Notes under the pieces: generated by a model | What the model saw: only the letters and a program-made list of their open reading frames with translations | Told to the model about the DNA's origin: nothing | Database searches by the model: none | Made by a program: the position numbers and the translations under genes | Shown here: piece by piece, positions 12,024 to 24,409 of the stretch | How the letters are laid out: the number at the start of each line of letters is the position of its first letter | Numbering within the stretch: position 1 is the stretch's first letter | DNA from: Helianthus annuus | Lineage: Eukaryota > Streptophyta > Magnoliopsida > Asterales > Asteraceae | Direction of reading: 5' to 3' | Length of the DNA: 64,000 nucleotides | Assembly: GCF_002127325.2 (NCBI RefSeq) | Contig: NC_035448.2 | Span: forward strand, 4,707,220-4,771,219

Positions 12024-13714
12024 TGTAACATCCCATAATTTATAAAATAGGATGCCTTAACATTTACAAGCATTATATAATAAGTTGTGGTAAATTGTAT
12101 TAAAAATTTAAAGAAAGTTTATAAAAATTATAGAATGGGTTATAAGGGTTCATAAACCAAATTTGGGGGTTGTTTGTGTAACATTTAAAAACAAATGAAA
12201 TAAAATTAGTTAATAAAAATCAAAACCCAGAAGGTTCTGGGCTGTGTGGGTCGCGACCAGAGAAGGAAAAAGGGGGGGAACCCTAATTGCAAGAATCAAC
12301 CTCAAAATTCAGCAAGATTGTGAAGGATTAGGGACATAAATCGCATGCTAGTGTCTAAATACTCTCTAATCCAAGTATTTTGAACATAAGGTAAGATAAA
12401 ATCTCACAATTTGATGTTGTTGATGAACTAGGGTTTATACCAAATCGTGATTCAGTATGAAATTAGATTGTATGTGAGTTGGTATCATCATGTAGAAGGT
12501 GAATTGTGCTTAAATTTGATTTACTAAAGATTTGGGAAAAACCCACTTGTTTTAGTATGATAGTGAGTAGGTAATTGAATTAGTTGAATGAATCTTTAAG
12601 AAAAAAATTGTATGAATGATAGAATATTAGTAAATTATATTGTGTAGAATGAATATTTGAACATGAGTGGTTGCTTATGTAAAAGATGATATATTCTAGT
12701 GAATTTGTGCATAAGGTACATGTACATAAGGCTTGAGAAGTTGTACGCACACTAGGTGTTTGATTAAATGCCGCAATGACAATCTAAGTAGTCTTGAATA
12801 AATCATGAGCGAATGGTGTTGTATGTTGAAAGTTAATGCGTTGTTAATTGTTATATAAGTGGCATTGATACTTGAAAGTATGATTACAATTGTAAGGATT
12901 ATGATCTAAATAAGAACGAATTCATGTAGGATCGAAAGAAGAAGGAGTTAGTTCCGGATCACAAACCAAGGCACAAGATCGATGTAAGTTCGTTACTTAC
13001 ATGTTTATTTATGAGTTTAATCAATCGCCTTCTTTAAAGATTTGATATACAAATTAAAGTGTTTGTTTCAAATAATAATGTGAAAGTAGGAATCCGTATC
13101 GGTCCATAGTGATTGGATCGGTTCGGGTTCGAATGAGAAGGAATTTAATGGAAGTTCTATCCTTGATCCGTGCTAACGGATTATTGGAAGCGAATGAGAA
13201 AGAATTGTGTTAATTGACTAGAATGAAATGGTATGGATTAAGATCAATTGATAACTTATCATGTAAATCCGAGAATGTGTATTGTGATAGGATGAAAACG
13301 TTATGTGTACCATACTAATTTATTTTGTTGAATGGTTGTAGGTAAAGCACCCGTATGATTGTCTTTGCGCCGCCCGGATACGAACACACCTTGATCACCC
13401 GTGATGCGCTTCCGCAACCTTATAGTAACCTAGTTAGTATAAGGCTTTTGTCAAAGTTAGTAGTGTTGAAGTTTTATGTTTTAAATAGATGTTGTGAATA
13501 CTTAAATAACTTAAACTTGTTGTTTGAATCGGTAGTCTAAATGTTATGGTCTTTCGTATGGTTTCCTAAAGGTGTCGTTATTAGCGTATTTTGATATATT
13601 AAAAACAGGGAAGTTGTTCAAATTGCGAACGGGTCATGCCCAAATTTTAAATTTTGATGATTAATTTATGAGTCGTTTTTGTAACTTTCAAGTATGAAAT
13701 TTTAGGGTGTTACA
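12024..13714 (+). repeat. LTR 1 of element 2 (1691 bp)
   Basis: Begins TGTAACATCCC and ends GGGTGTTACA, with TG...CA termini. The matching copy is at 18941-20631, offset 6917. A 61-codon ORF inside it recurs in all three LTRs but shows no family features. Confidence 0.95.
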
Positions 13715-13717
13715 CGT

Positions 13718-13730
13718 TGGTATCAGAGCC
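13718..13730 (+). promoter_or_regulatory. Primer-binding site of element 2, initiator tRNA-Met type
   Basis: TGGTATCAGAGCC lies 3 nt inside the LTR boundary. The duplicate at 20635-20647 serves the truncated second unit. Confidence 0.9.
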
Positions 13731-14012
13731 TAGGTTTGAGGGATTCAAACACATTGTAGTGCCCGAACTCAAACCGAAAGCTCGCAAGGATGGGTGTGTT
13801 CGCTCCGAGACGCAAATAGAGGTAAAACTTATAAGAAAGCTTTATAGTAATAAATGTTACAAGTTACAAAGTGTTGGAAAGAAGTTTTGGAATGTAGTAA
13901 TAGTGACAAATGGTGCATTAGAATACTTGGGGGTTAGTAGAATTGAAACCGTGTGCGAAAACGGTTCGGAAGGATCAAAAACACGAGTTTTGGGGTAATT
14001 TTCGCTGGGCAC

Positions 14013-14048
14013 TACCGTAGCTTACGGTGGCCACCGTAAGCTACGGTA
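14013..14048. repeat. Perfect 36-bp palindrome in the element 2 leader
   Basis: TACCGTAGCTTACGGTGG is followed immediately by its exact complement, between the primer-binding site and gag. The identical copy is at 20930-20965. It would fold as a hairpin or pair between two RNA copies. Confidence 0.85.
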
Positions 14049-14109
14049 GGTACTGAGCAAAATAAGAGCTGCCGTAAGACAGGAGCATAGGGCCGTAAAG
14101 AACAATTCA

Positions 14110-14147
14110 TCACCGTAAGCTACGGTGGTCACCGTAGCTTACGGTGA
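14110..14147. repeat. Second leader palindrome, 18-bp arms with 2-nt centre
   Basis: TCACCGTAAGCTACGGTG and its complement flank GT. The arms use the same CCGTAAGCTACGG core as the palindrome 62 bp upstream. The copy in the second unit is at 21027-21064. Confidence 0.85.
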
Positions 14148-14456
14148 CCATCAAAATTGCTGAATCATTTTTATGTTGTTTGTTTGAGTACGGGGTTTGT
14201 TTAAATTAGTCCCTAGGGCCCCGTAATCCTTTGCTAAGGTCATTATGCATCAAGAATGTTGAAAGAAAATATCTAATAAGAAAGAAGGCATGATTTAATG
14301 AGGAATGGTCTAGCAATGCAACATTATCATCAAGAATGATAATGTGCAAAGTATGGATAGTAAACAGAATGAAATATGTGATAGAATGAATATGTATGTG
14401 TCAAGAGGGATGTATAAAAAGAAAATTTTAATATATAGAATGAATGTTTTATGTAG

Positions 14457-17400
14457 ATGACGGACACAAGTAATGTAGATGATGCTGAAATAGCCCGTCA
14501 AGAGGCAATCAATAGTAAGATGATGGAAGCGGCAGAAAAAGTAATGAATGCCAACCTTCCCAAGCTAGCTCAAGAAGTTGAGAGCCGAGTTTTAGGGATT
14601 GTTGATGAGATGATGACTAACAAGATTGAGGAGCTAAAGGAAATGATTGAAGGATCCAGAACTAAAAGTAAGGAACGAAGGTGTACCTATAAGGATTTTA
14701 TGGCGTGTAATCCCTCTTCATATAAAGGGGAGGTGGATCCGATAAAGTGCCAAAGGTGGATAGCAAACGTTGAAGCTGTATTTGTGCGTAGTCGATGTGA
14801 GAAAGAAGACCAAGTAATGTTTGCTACGGGTCAACTTCAGCAACAAGCAAAGGATTGGTGGGATACTAAATGTAAAGAGATAGGGGAAGAAAGACTCCAA
14901 ACCTTAACATGGCAAGAGTTCAAAGAGTTGTTCCTAAAACATCATTGCCCGCAATCGGCAATTGATAGAATACAAGATGAGTTCTTGCATCTTCGACAAC
15001 AGAATGAGTCTATTGATGAAATTACCAATATATTTTACGATAAGTTGAAGTTCTGTGATGATTTCGTCAAATCTGAAAGGATGAAGATTAATCGGTACTA
15101 TGGAATGTTGAAGGCCGAGTATAGGGAGTTCATTACTCCTTCAAAGTGTGAAACTTTGGGTGAACTCATTAATTTAGCCCGGGATAGAGAGATAGAACTG
15201 AAGCGACAAGTAGAAAGAGGAGAGAAACGGTCTGCTGAAAAGCCATCAACTACGAGTTCATCCAAGAAGCCTAAGCAACACGACACTAGAAGTAAAGGAG
15301 GATCGAAAAGTGGTATTCCTCCATGTAAAACTTGTGGAAAGCTTCACACCGGAGAATGTTTAATGGGAAAGAAAGGGTGTTACAACTGTGGTCAAGAGGG
15401 ACATCCCTACTTTAAGTGCCCTAGTCCCGTGAGGACGTGCTTCAATTGTTTCACTCCCGGTCATGTAAAAGCTGACTGTCCAAAGCTTAAACAACAAGGG
15501 CAGAAGGATGAAAAGAAGAATGAAAATCAGAAGGCTCGGGGAAGAATGTTTCAGATTACTACCGAGGAAGCCAAGGCCTCACCGAATGTCGTGTCAGGTA
15601 TCTTCTTAATCAACCAAATACCCGTGAATGTGTTGTTCGATTCTGGTGCTAGCAAATCTTTTGTGTCAGACGAACTTATGTGTTACCCTTCTTTTAGAAA
15701 GGAACGAATGTCTGTACCCTTAGAAGTAGAAGTAGCGGATAGTAAAAGTTATTTGTTATGTGAAATTTGTAAGAATTGTAAGATAACCATAGAAAACGAA
15801 GAATTTGAAATAGATCTCATTCCTATGACTTTGGGGGAATTTAAGGTGGTAGTCGGGATGGATTGGTTATCCCGCTATCACGCGGAAATTCGATGCGAGG
15901 CGAAAGTTATTCATGTATTCTCACCTAGTGGGGCTCGAATAAGCATTTGTGGGGAAAGAAAGTTAGAGACAAAACTGTGCACGATTGTCGAGGCGGTGAA
16001 GCACGCAAGGAATGAGGGTAAGGTTTACTTGGTTTATGTAGTGGATACAAGACAGAAGGTGCCTGAAATTGGAGAAGTAGAAGTGGTGAATGAATATGCG
16101 GATGTGTTTCCGGATGAATTACCGGGATTGCCACCTGAGCGAGAGGTGGAATTCCGAATCGAATTAAACTCGGGTGCCAAGCCGGTGGCTAAAGCTCCTT
16201 ATAGATTAGCTCCCACTGAGATGCGAGAGCTAATGACACAGATACAGGAATTACTCGATAAGGGTTTCGTACGCCCGAGTGTGTCGCCTTGGGGAGCCCC
16301 GGTACTCTTTATGAAAAAGAAAGACGGCACGATGCGCATGTGTATAGATTATCGAGATTTGAACAAGTTGACCGTGAAGAATAAATACCCTTTACCTCGA
16401 ATAGATGATCTTTTTGACCAGCTGCAAGGAGCAAGTTGGTTTTCAAAGATCGATTTGCGTTCGGGGTATCACCAACTTCGGGTACGGGAAGAAGATGTTG
16501 CGAAAACTGCGTTCAGGACCCGATATGGGCATTACGAGTTTTTAGTAATGCCATTCGGACTGACTAACGCCCCGGCCGCTTTCATGGATTTGATGAATAG
16601 AGTATGTCGGCCCATGCTAGATAAGTCTGTTATAGTATTTATAGATGATATCCTTGTGTACTCTCGCAGTAGAGCCGAACATGCAAATCATTTGCGTGAA
16701 GTGTTAGAGATTCTTCGGAAAGAAAAGTTATATGCTAAGTTTTCCAAATGTGCCTTCTGGCTTAGAGAGGTGCAATTTCTCGGCCATGTCATTAATAAAG
16801 ATGGTGTTTTGGTAGACCCAACTAAAGTAGAGGCTGTTGTGAATTGGGTTCCTCCTAAGAACCCGAGCGAAGTGAGAAGTTTTCTGGGGTTGGCTGGGTA
16901 TTACCGAAGGTTTATACAGGATTTTTCCAAAATAGCGTTGCCTTTAACCAGACTAACCAAGAAGAATGAAAAGTTTGTGTGGGGAGTTGAGCAAGAGAAG
17001 GCATTCCAAACCTTGAAGAGTAAACTGTCTGACGCCCCAATCCTAACCTTACCCGAAGGTTCGGAAGACTTGGTAGTATACACGGATGCTTCACATCAGG
17101 GCTTGGGGGCTGTTTTAATGCAAAAGGGTAAAGTGATAGCATATGCTTCAAGGCAGCTTAAACCACATGAAAGCAACTACCCAACTCACGATTTAGAATT
17201 GGCCGCAGTAGTATTTGCGTTGAAATTGTGGCGACATTATTTGTATGGAATTAAATGTACCATATATTCGGATCACAAAAGTCTCAAGTATTTCTTCGAA
17301 CAAAAAGAATTGAATATGAGACAACGAAGGTGGTTAGAATTAATTAAGGATTACGATTGTGAAATCCTTTATCATCCCGGGAAAGCCAATGTTGTAGCAG

Positions 17401-18902
17401 ACGCGTTAAGCCGGAAGGAATACCCATCACCCATACAAGTTAAGTCAATGAAAATAACTGTCACCCCTAAACTTTTGGAGTTGATCAAAGAGGCTCAAAT
17501 AAAATCCTTAAATGGTGATCCGAAGAAGGAAAGAATGAAAGGCCTGATTGGGGAATTAAAGATGAATGCCGATGGCATCATGACCAGGTATGACCGAATC
17601 TGGGTACCTTGGTTATCCGAGGTGAAATCATTATTGCTAGAGGAGGCTCACAAATCTCGTTATACGGTACACCCTGGAGCTACAAAAATGTATCAAGATT
17701 TGAAGAAAGGGTATTGGTGGCCTGGAATGAAACGCGACATTGTTAAGTACGTGGCTAAGTGCTTGACATGTTCCCAAGTGAAGGCGGAGCACCAAAAACC
17801 ATATGGTAAATTGCAATCTTTAGAGATACCAGTTTGGAAGTGGGAAGACATAACCATGGATCTTGTTACAAAGCTCCCCAGAACGAAACGAGGTCATGAC
17901 GCGATTTGGGTCATAGTCGATCGACTCACAAAGAGTGCTCACTTTTTACCCATACGAGAAAGTATTTCATCCGAAAAGTTGGCAGAAATTTATATGAATG
18001 AAATAATTGCTCGTCACGGAGTACCCGTGTCTATTGTGTCGGATCGTGACATAAGATTCACGTCTCGATTTTGGCAAAAATTTCACGAAGATGTGGGCAC
18101 GAACTTGCAATTAAGTACCGCATACCATCCGCAGACGGATGGACAATCGGAAAGAACTATACAAACGTTACTTGATATGTTAAGGGCTTGTGTCATAGAC
18201 CTTGGGGGTAATTGGGATAACCACTTACCGTTGGTGGAGTTCGCGTACAACAATAGTTATCAAAGTAGTATTAAAATGGCGCCATATGAAATGTTGTACG
18301 GTAGAAAGTGTAGAACACCTGTATGTTGGGGAGAAGTCGGGCAACGGGAGCTTGCGCCTAAGGATGTTGTGACCATAACGAATGAAAAGATTGATCAAGT
18401 CCGGGCTCGTTTGAAGGAGGCGCAAGACAGGCAAAAATCCTATGCAGATAAAAGAAGGCGCCCTATAGAATTTCAAGAAGGTGATCGAGTATTTTTAAAG
18501 GTCTCGCCGTGGAAGGGCATAATACGGTTCCGCAAACGGGGAAAATTGGGTCCTCGGTACATCGGACCGTTCAAAATAGTGTCTCGTGTTGGTAAAGTGG
18601 CATACCGGTTAGAATTACCTCCAACTCTGGATGGAATCCATAACACGTTTCACGTGTCTCAACTAAGAAGGTGCCTCGCGGATGATACAACGCATGTGTC
18701 ACTTGATGACATTGAATTGGATGATAAAATGAATTATATTGAAAAGCCGGTAGCTATCAAAGATTCCAAGATAAAGCATTTACGAAACAAAGCCATTCGA
18801 CAAGTGTTAGTGCAATGGCGGCATCGGAAAGGATCGGATCTAACCTGGGAATCTGAAGATGAAATGCGAAAGCACTACCCGTCTCTTTTTGGTACGTATT
18901 AA
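14457..18902 (+). CDS. Element 2 Gag-Pol polyprotein, 1481 aa, apparently intact
   Basis: A single uninterrupted frame from ATG ([15 protein letters not shown]) to TAA encodes every protein for retrotransposition. Gag core occupies roughly residues 80-260. CCHC-type knuckles follow ([26 protein letters not shown] near 308; [14 protein letters not shown]). The aspartic protease has DSGAS at 395. RT has FIDD at 728-731. RNase H follows ([20 protein letters not shown]). Integrase has a zinc region ([15 protein letters not shown]) and acidic residues at 1135, 1196 and 1232, the D,D-35-E spacing. The end is chromo-like ([20 protein letters not shown]), a module thought to steer insertion toward particular chromatin. 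A polypurine tract follows at 18923-18940. With near-identical LTRs this unit looks potentially active; expression cannot be judged. Confidence 0.95.
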   Translation: MTDTSNVDDAEIARQEAINSKMMEAAEKVMNANLPKLAQEVESRVLGIVDEMMTNKIEELKEMIEGSRTKSKERRCTYKDFMACNPSSYKGEVDPIKCQRWIANVEAVFVRSRCEKEDQVMFATGQLQQQAKDWWDTKCKEIGEERLQTLTWQEFKELFLKHHCPQSAIDRIQDEFLHLRQQNESIDEITNIFYDKLKFCDDFVKSERMKINRYYGMLKAEYREFITPSKCETLGELINLARDREIELKRQVERGEKRSAEKPSTTSSSKKPKQHDTRSKGGSKSGIPPCKTCGKLHTGECLMGKKGCYNCGQEGHPYFKCPSPVRTCFNCFTPGHVKADCPKLKQQGQKDEKKNENQKARGRMFQITTEEAKASPNVVSGIFLINQIPVNVLFDSGASKSFVSDELMCYPSFRKERMSVPLEVEVADSKSYLLCEICKNCKITIENEEFEIDLIPMTLGEFKVVVGMDWLSRYHAEIRCEAKVIHVFSPSGARISICGERKLETKLCTIVEAVKHARNEGKVYLVYVVDTRQKVPEIGEVEVVNEYADVFPDELPGLPPEREVEFRIELNSGAKPVAKAPYRLAPTEMRELMTQIQELLDKGFVRPSVSPWGAPVLFMKKKDGTMRMCIDYRDLNKLTVKNKYPLPRIDDLFDQLQGASWFSKIDLRSGYHQLRVREEDVAKTAFRTRYGHYEFLVMPFGLTNAPAAFMDLMNRVCRPMLDKSVIVFIDDILVYSRSRAEHANHLREVLEILRKEKLYAKFSKCAFWLREVQFLGHVINKDGVLVDPTKVEAVVNWVPPKNPSEVRSFLGLAGYYRRFIQDFSKIALPLTRLTKKNEKFVWGVEQEKAFQTLKSKLSDAPILTLPEGSEDLVVYTDASHQGLGAVLMQKGKVIAYASRQLKPHESNYPTHDLELAAVVFALKLWRHYLYGIKCTIYSDHKSLKYFFEQKELNMRQRRWLELIKDYDCEILYHPGKANVVADALSRKEYPSPIQVKSMKITVTPKLLELIKEAQIKSLNGDPKKERMKGLIGELKMNADGIMTRYDRIWVPWLSEVKSLLLEEAHKSRYTVHPGATKMYQDLKKGYWWPGMKRDIVKYVAKCLTCSQVKAEHQKPYGKLQSLEIPVWKWEDITMDLVTKLPRTKRGHDAIWVIVDRLTKSAHFLPIRESISSEKLAEIYMNEIIARHGVPVSIVSDRDIRFTSRFWQKFHEDVGTNLQLSTAYHPQTDGQSERTIQTLLDMLRACVIDLGGNWDNHLPLVEFAYNNSYQSSIKMAPYEMLYGRKCRTPVCWGEVGQRELAPKDVVTITNEKIDQVRARLKEAQDRQKSYADKRRRPIEFQEGDRVFLKVSPWKGIIRFRKRGKLGPRYIGPFKIVSRVGKVAYRLELPPTLDGIHNTFHVSQLRRCLADDTTHVSLDDIELDDKMNYIEKPVAIKDSKIKHLRNKAIRQVLVQWRHRKGSDLTWESEDEMRKHYPSLFGTY

Positions 18903-18922
18903 GGTTTCGGGGATGAAACCTC

Positions 18923-18940
18923 TTTTAAGGGGGGTAGATT
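18923..18940 (+). promoter_or_regulatory. Polypurine tract of element 2
   Basis: CTTTTAAGGGGGGTAGATT directly precedes the second LTR and is the expected plus-strand primer. The second internal unit has lost its copy. Confidence 0.8.
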
Positions 18941-20631
18941 TGTAACATCCCATAATTTATAAAATAGGATGCCTTAACATTTACAAGCATTATATAATAA
19001 GTTGTGGTAAATTGTATTAAAAATTTAAAGAAAGTTTATAAAAATTATAGAATGGGTTATAAGGGTTCATAAACCAAATTTGGGGGTTGTTTGTGTAACA
19101 TTTAAAAACAAATGAAATAAAATTAGTTAATAAAAATCAAAACCCAGAAGGTTCTGGGCTGTGTGGGTCGCGACCAGAGAAGGAAAAAGGGGGGGAACCC
19201 TAATTGCAAGAATCAACCTCAAAATTCAGCAAGATTGTGAAGGATTAGGGACATAAATCGCATGCTAGTGTCTAAATACTCTCTAATCCAAGTATTTTGA
19301 ACATAAGGTAAGATAAAATCTCACAATTTGATGTTGTTGATGAACTAGGGTTTATACCAAATCGTGATTCAGTATGAAATTAGATTGTATGTGAGTTGGT
19401 ATCATCATGTAGAAGGTGAATTGTGCTTAAATTTGATTTACTAAAGATTTGGGAAAAACCCACTTGTTTTAGTATGATAGTGAGTAGGTAATTGAATTAG
19501 TTGAATGAATCTTTAAGAAAAAAATTGTATGAATGATAGAATATTAGTAAATTATATTGTGTAGAATGAATATTTGAACATGAGTGGTTGCTTATGTAAA
19601 AGATGATATATTCTAGTGAATTTGTGCATAAGGTACATGTACATAAGGCTTGAGAAGTTGTACGCACACTAGGTGTTTGATTAAATGCCGCAATGACAAT
19701 CTAAGTAGTCTTGAATAAATCATGAGCGAATGGTGTTGTATGTTGAAAGTTAATGCGTTGTTAATTGTTATATAAGTGGCATTGATACTTGAAAGTATGA
19801 TTACAATTGTAAGGATTATGATCTAAATAAGAACGAATTCATGTAGGATCGAAAGAAGAAGGAGTTAGTTCCGGATCACAAACCAAGGCACAAGATCGAT
19901 GTAAGTTCGTTACTTACATGTTTATTTATGAGTTTAATCAATCGCCTTCTTTAAAGATTTGATATACAAATTAAAGTGTTTGTTTCAAATAATAATGTGA
20001 AAGTAGGAATCCGTATCGGTCCATAGTGATTGGATCGGTTCGGGTTCGAATGAGAAGGAATTTAATGGAAGTTCTATCCTTGATCCGTGCTAACGGATTA
20101 TTGGAAGCGAATGAGAAAGAATTGTGTTAATTGACTAGAATGAAATGGTATGGATTAAGATCAATTGATAACTTATCATGTAAATCCGAGAATGTGTATT
20201 GTGATAGGATGAAAACGTTATGTGTACCATACTAATTTATTTTGTTGAATGGTTGTAGGTAAAGCACCCGTATGATTGTCTTTGCGCCGCCCGGATACGA
20301 ACACACCTTGATCACCCGTGATGCGCTTCCGCAACCTTATAGTAACCTAGTTAGTATAAGGCTTTTGTCAAAGTTAGTAGTGTTGAAGTTTTATGTTTTA
20401 AATAGATGTTGTGAATACTTAAATAACTTAAACTTGTTGTTTGAATCGGTAGTCTAAATGTTATGGTCTTTCGTATGGTTTCCTAAAGGTGTCGTTATTA
20501 GCGTATTTTGATATATTAAAAACAGGGAAGTTGTTCAAATTGCGAACGGGTCATGCCCAAATTTTAAATTTTGATGATTAATTTATGAGTCGTTTTTGTA
20601 ACTTTCAAGTATGAAATTTTAGGGTGTTACA
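18941..20631 (+). repeat. LTR 2 of element 2, shared by both internal units (1691 bp)
   Basis: Same length and termini as 12024-13714. It serves as 3' LTR of the complete unit and 5' LTR of the truncated unit. Confidence 0.95.
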
Positions 20632-21373
20632 CGTTGGTATCAGAGCCTAGGTTTGAGGGATTCAAACACATTGTAGTGCCCGAACTCAAACCGAAAGCTC
20701 GCAAGGATGGGTGTGTTCGCTCCGAGACGCAAATAGAGGTAAAACTTATAAGAAAGCTTTATAGTAATAAATGTTACAAGTTACAAAGTGTTGGAAAGAA
20801 GTTTTGGAATGTAGTAATAGTGACAAATGGTGCATTAGAATACTTGGGGGTTAGTAGAATTGAAACCGTGTGCGAAAACGGTTCGGAAGGATCAAAAACA
20901 CGAGTTTTGGGGTAATTTTCGCTGGGCACTACCGTAGCTTACGGTGGCCACCGTAAGCTACGGTAGGTACTGGGCAAAATAAGAGCTGCCGTAAGACAGG
21001 AGCATAGGGCCGTAAAGAACAATTCATCACCGTAAGCTACGGTGGTCACCGTAGCTTACGGTGACCATCAAAATTGCTGAATCATTTTTATGTTGTTTGT
21101 TTGAGTACGGGGTTTGTTTAAATTAGTCCCTAGGGCCCCGTAATCCTTTGCTAAGGTCATTATGCATCAAGAATGTTGAAAGAAAATATCTAATAAGAAA
21201 GAAGGCATGATTTAATGAGGAATGGTCTAGCAATGCAACATTATCATCAAGAATGATAATGTGCAAAGTATGGATAGTAAACAGAATGAAATATGTGATA
21301 GAATGAATATGTATGTGTCAAGAGGGATGTATAAAAAGAAAATTTTAATATATAGAATGAATGTTTTATGTAG

Positions 21374-22981
21374 ATGACGGACACAAGTAATGTAGATGAT
21401 GCTGAAATAGCCCGTCAAGAGGCAATCAATAGTAAGATGATGGAAGCGGCAGAAAAAGTAATGAATGCCAACCTTCCCAAGCTAGCTCAAGAAGTTGAGA
21501 GCCGAGTTTTAGGGATTGTTGATGAGATGATGACTAACAAGATTGAGGAGCTAAAGGAAATGATTGAAGGATCCAGAACTAAAAGTAAGGAACGAAGGTG
21601 TACCTATAAGGATTTTATGGCGTGTAATCCCTCTTCATATAAAGGGGAGGTGGATCCGATAAAGTGCCAAAGGTGGATAGCAAACGTTGAAGCTGTATTT
21701 GTGCGTAGTCGATGTGAGAAAGAAGACCAAGTAATGTTTGCTACGGGTCAACTTCAGCAACAAGCAAAGGATTGGTGGGATACTAAATGTAAAGAGATAG
21801 GGGAAGAAAGACTCCAAACCTTAACATGGCAAGAGTTCAAAGAGTTGTTCCTAAAACATCATTGCCCGCAATCGGCAATTGATAGAATACAAGATGAGTT
21901 CTTGCATCTTCGACAACAGAATGAGTCTATTGATGAAATTACCAATATATTTTACGATAAGTTGAAGTTCTGTGATGATTTCGTCAAATCTGAAAGGATG
22001 AAGATTAATCGGTACTATGGAATGTTGAAGGCCGAGTATAGGGAGTTCATTACTCCTTCAAAGTGTGAAACTTTGGGTGAACTCATTAATTTAGCCCGGG
22101 ATAGAGAGATAGAACTGAAGCGACAAGTAGAAAGAGGAGAGAAACGGTCTGCTGAAAAGCCATCAACTACGAGTTCATCCAAGAAGCCTAAGCAACACGA
22201 CACTAGAAGTAAAGGAGGATCGAAAAGTGGTATTCCTCCATGTAAAACTTGTGGAAAGCTTCACACCGGAGAATGTTTAATGGGAAAGAAAGGGTGTTAC
22301 AACTGTGGTCAAGAGGGACATCCCTACTTTAAGTGCCCTAGTCCCGTGAGGACGTGCTTCAATTGTTTCACTCCCGGTCATGTAAAAGCTGACTGTCCAA
22401 AGCTTAAACAACAAGGGCAGAAGGATGAAAAGAAGAATGAAAATCAGAAGGCTCGGGGAAGAATGTTTCAGATTACTACCGAGGAAGCCAAGGCCTCACC
22501 GAATGTCGTGTCAGGTATCTTCTTAATCAACCAAATACCCGTGAATGTGTTGTTCGATTCTGGTGCTAGCAAATCTTTTGTGTCAGACGAACTTATGTGT
22601 TACCCTTCTTTTAGAAAGGAACGAATGTCTGTACCCTTAGAAGTAGAAGTAGCGGATAGTAAAAGTTATTTGTTATGTGAAATTTGTAAGAATTGTAAGA
22701 TAACCATAGAAAACGAAGAATTTGAAATAGATCTCATTCCTATGACTTTGGGGGAATTTAAGGTGGTAGTCGGGATGGATTGGTTATCCCGCTATCACGC
22801 GGAAATTCGATGCGAGGCGAAAGTTATTCATGTATTCTCACCTAGTGGGGCTCGAATAAGCATTTGTGGGGAAAGAAAGTTAAAAACAAATGAAATAAAA
22901 TTAGTTAATAAAAATCAAAACCCAGAAGGTTCTGGGCTGTGTGGGTCGCGACCAGAGAAGGAAAAAGGGGGGGAACCCTAA
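21374..22981 (+). CDS. Chimeric Gag-protease ORF, 535 aa, from the truncated second unit of element 2
   Basis: Residues 1 to about 503 match the gag and protease part of the 1481-residue polyprotein, including all CCHC knuckles and DSGAS at 395. The frame then runs into LTR sequence read in a normally non-coding frame, adding a short Lys-rich tail (KTNEIKLVNKNQNPEG...) that ends at TAA. The switch lies at TTA, 22880-22882, shared by both parents (15963-15965 and 12185-12187). RT, RNase H and integrase are absent. It could make particle protein and protease only, so it would depend on the intact unit next door. Confidence 0.85.
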   Translation: MTDTSNVDDAEIARQEAINSKMMEAAEKVMNANLPKLAQEVESRVLGIVDEMMTNKIEELKEMIEGSRTKSKERRCTYKDFMACNPSSYKGEVDPIKCQRWIANVEAVFVRSRCEKEDQVMFATGQLQQQAKDWWDTKCKEIGEERLQTLTWQEFKELFLKHHCPQSAIDRIQDEFLHLRQQNESIDEITNIFYDKLKFCDDFVKSERMKINRYYGMLKAEYREFITPSKCETLGELINLARDREIELKRQVERGEKRSAEKPSTTSSSKKPKQHDTRSKGGSKSGIPPCKTCGKLHTGECLMGKKGCYNCGQEGHPYFKCPSPVRTCFNCFTPGHVKADCPKLKQQGQKDEKKNENQKARGRMFQITTEEAKASPNVVSGIFLINQIPVNVLFDSGASKSFVSDELMCYPSFRKERMSVPLEVEVADSKSYLLCEICKNCKITIENEEFEIDLIPMTLGEFKVVVGMDWLSRYHAEIRCEAKVIHVFSPSGARISICGERKLKTNEIKLVNKNQNPEGSGLCGSRPEKEKGGEP

Positions 22982-24409
22982 TTGCAAGAATCAACCTCAA
23001 AATTCAGCAAGATTGTGAAGGATTAGGGACATAAATCGCATGCTAGTGTCTAAATACTCTCTAATCCAAGTATTTTGAACATAAGGTAAGATAAAATCTC
23101 ACAATTTGATGTTGTTGATGAACTAGGGTTTATACCAAATCGTGATTCAGTATGAAATTAGATTGTATGTGAGTTGGTATCATCATGTAGAAGGTGAATT
23201 GTGCTTAAATTTGATTTACTAAAGATTTGGGAAAAACCCACTTGTTTTAGTATGATAGTGAGTAGGTAATTGAATTAGTTGAATGAATCTTTAAGAAAAA
23301 AATTGTATGAATGATAGAATATTAGTAAATTATATTGTGTAGAATGAATATTTGAACATGAGTGGTTGCTTATGTAAAAGATGATATATTCTAGTGAATT
23401 TGTGCATAAGGTACATGTACATAAGGCTTGAGAAGTTGTACGCACACTAGGTGTTTGATTAAATGCCGCAATGACAATCTAAGTAGTCTTGAATAAATCA
23501 TGAGCGAATGGTGTTGTATGTTGAAAGTTAATGCGTTGTTAATTGTTATATAAGTGGCATTGATACTTGAAAGTATGATTACAATTGTAAGGATTATGAT
23601 CTAAATAAGAACGAATTCATGTAGGATCGAAAGAAGAAGGAGTTAGTTCCGGATCACAAACCAAGGCACAAGATCGATGTAAGTTCGTTACTTACATGTT
23701 TATTTATGAGTTTAATCAATCGCCTTCTTTAAAGATTTGATATACAAATTAAAGTGTTTGTTTCAAATAATAATGTGAAAGTAGGAATCCGTATCGGTCC
23801 ATAGTGATTGGATCGGTTCGGGTTCGAATGAGAAGGAATTTAATGGAAGTTCTATCCTTGATCCGTGCTAACGGATTATTGGAAGCGAATGAGAAAGAAT
23901 TGTGTTAATTGACTAGAATGAAATGGTATGGATTAAGATCAATTGATAACTTATCATGTAAATCCGAGAATGTGTATTGTGATAGGATGAAAACGTTATG
24001 TGTACCATACTAATTTATTTTGTTGAATGGTTGTAGGTAAAGCACCCGTATGATTGTCTTTGCGCCGCCCGGATACGAACACACCTTGATCACCCGTGAT
24101 GCGCTTCCGCAACCTTATAGTAACCTAGTTAGTATAAGGCTTTTGTCAAAGTTAGTAGTGTTGAAGTTTTATGTTTTAAATAGATGTTGTGAATACTTAA
24201 ATAACTTAAACTTGTTGTTTGAATCGGTAGTCTAAATGTTATGGTCTTTCGTATGGTTTCCTAAAGGTGTCGTTATTAGCGTATTTTGATATATTAAAAA
24301 CAGGGAAGTTGTTCAAATTGCGAACGGGTCATGCCCAAATTTTAAATTTTGATGATTAATTTATGAGTCGTTTTTGTAACTTTCAAGTATGAAATTTTAG
24401 GGTGTTACA
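22880..24409 (+). repeat. LTR 3 of element 2, 5'-truncated (about 1530 bp)
   Basis: Corresponds to LTR1 positions 12185-13714; the first 161 bp are missing. It ends TGTTACA directly before the AGACT duplication and the last 56 bp of the element 1 LTR (24415-24470). Confidence 0.92.

Larger units (their letters stand above)
12024..24409 (+). mobile_element. Element 2: nested Tekay-type Ty3/gypsy complex with three LTRs
   Basis: The order is LTR 12024-13714, complete internal region 13715-18940, LTR 18941-20631, partial internal region 20632-22879, 5'-truncated LTR 22880-24409. The whole is bounded by a single AGACT target duplication. The repeats appear virtually identical: the only difference I noticed was at about 14066 versus 20983 (A/G). 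Unequal exchange between sister or homologous copies is the simplest origin of a shared-LTR tandem; a later deletion then removed pol, the second polypurine tract and about 160 bp of the third LTR. An assembly artefact is the main alternative explanation. Confidence 0.92.

Noticed and set aside
13355..13998. 61- and 93-codon ORFs, repeated at 20272-20915 and partly at 24050
   Set aside because: They lie in LTR and leader of element 2 and cross the LTR boundary and primer-binding site; copies are identical because the element is duplicated, not because of selection.
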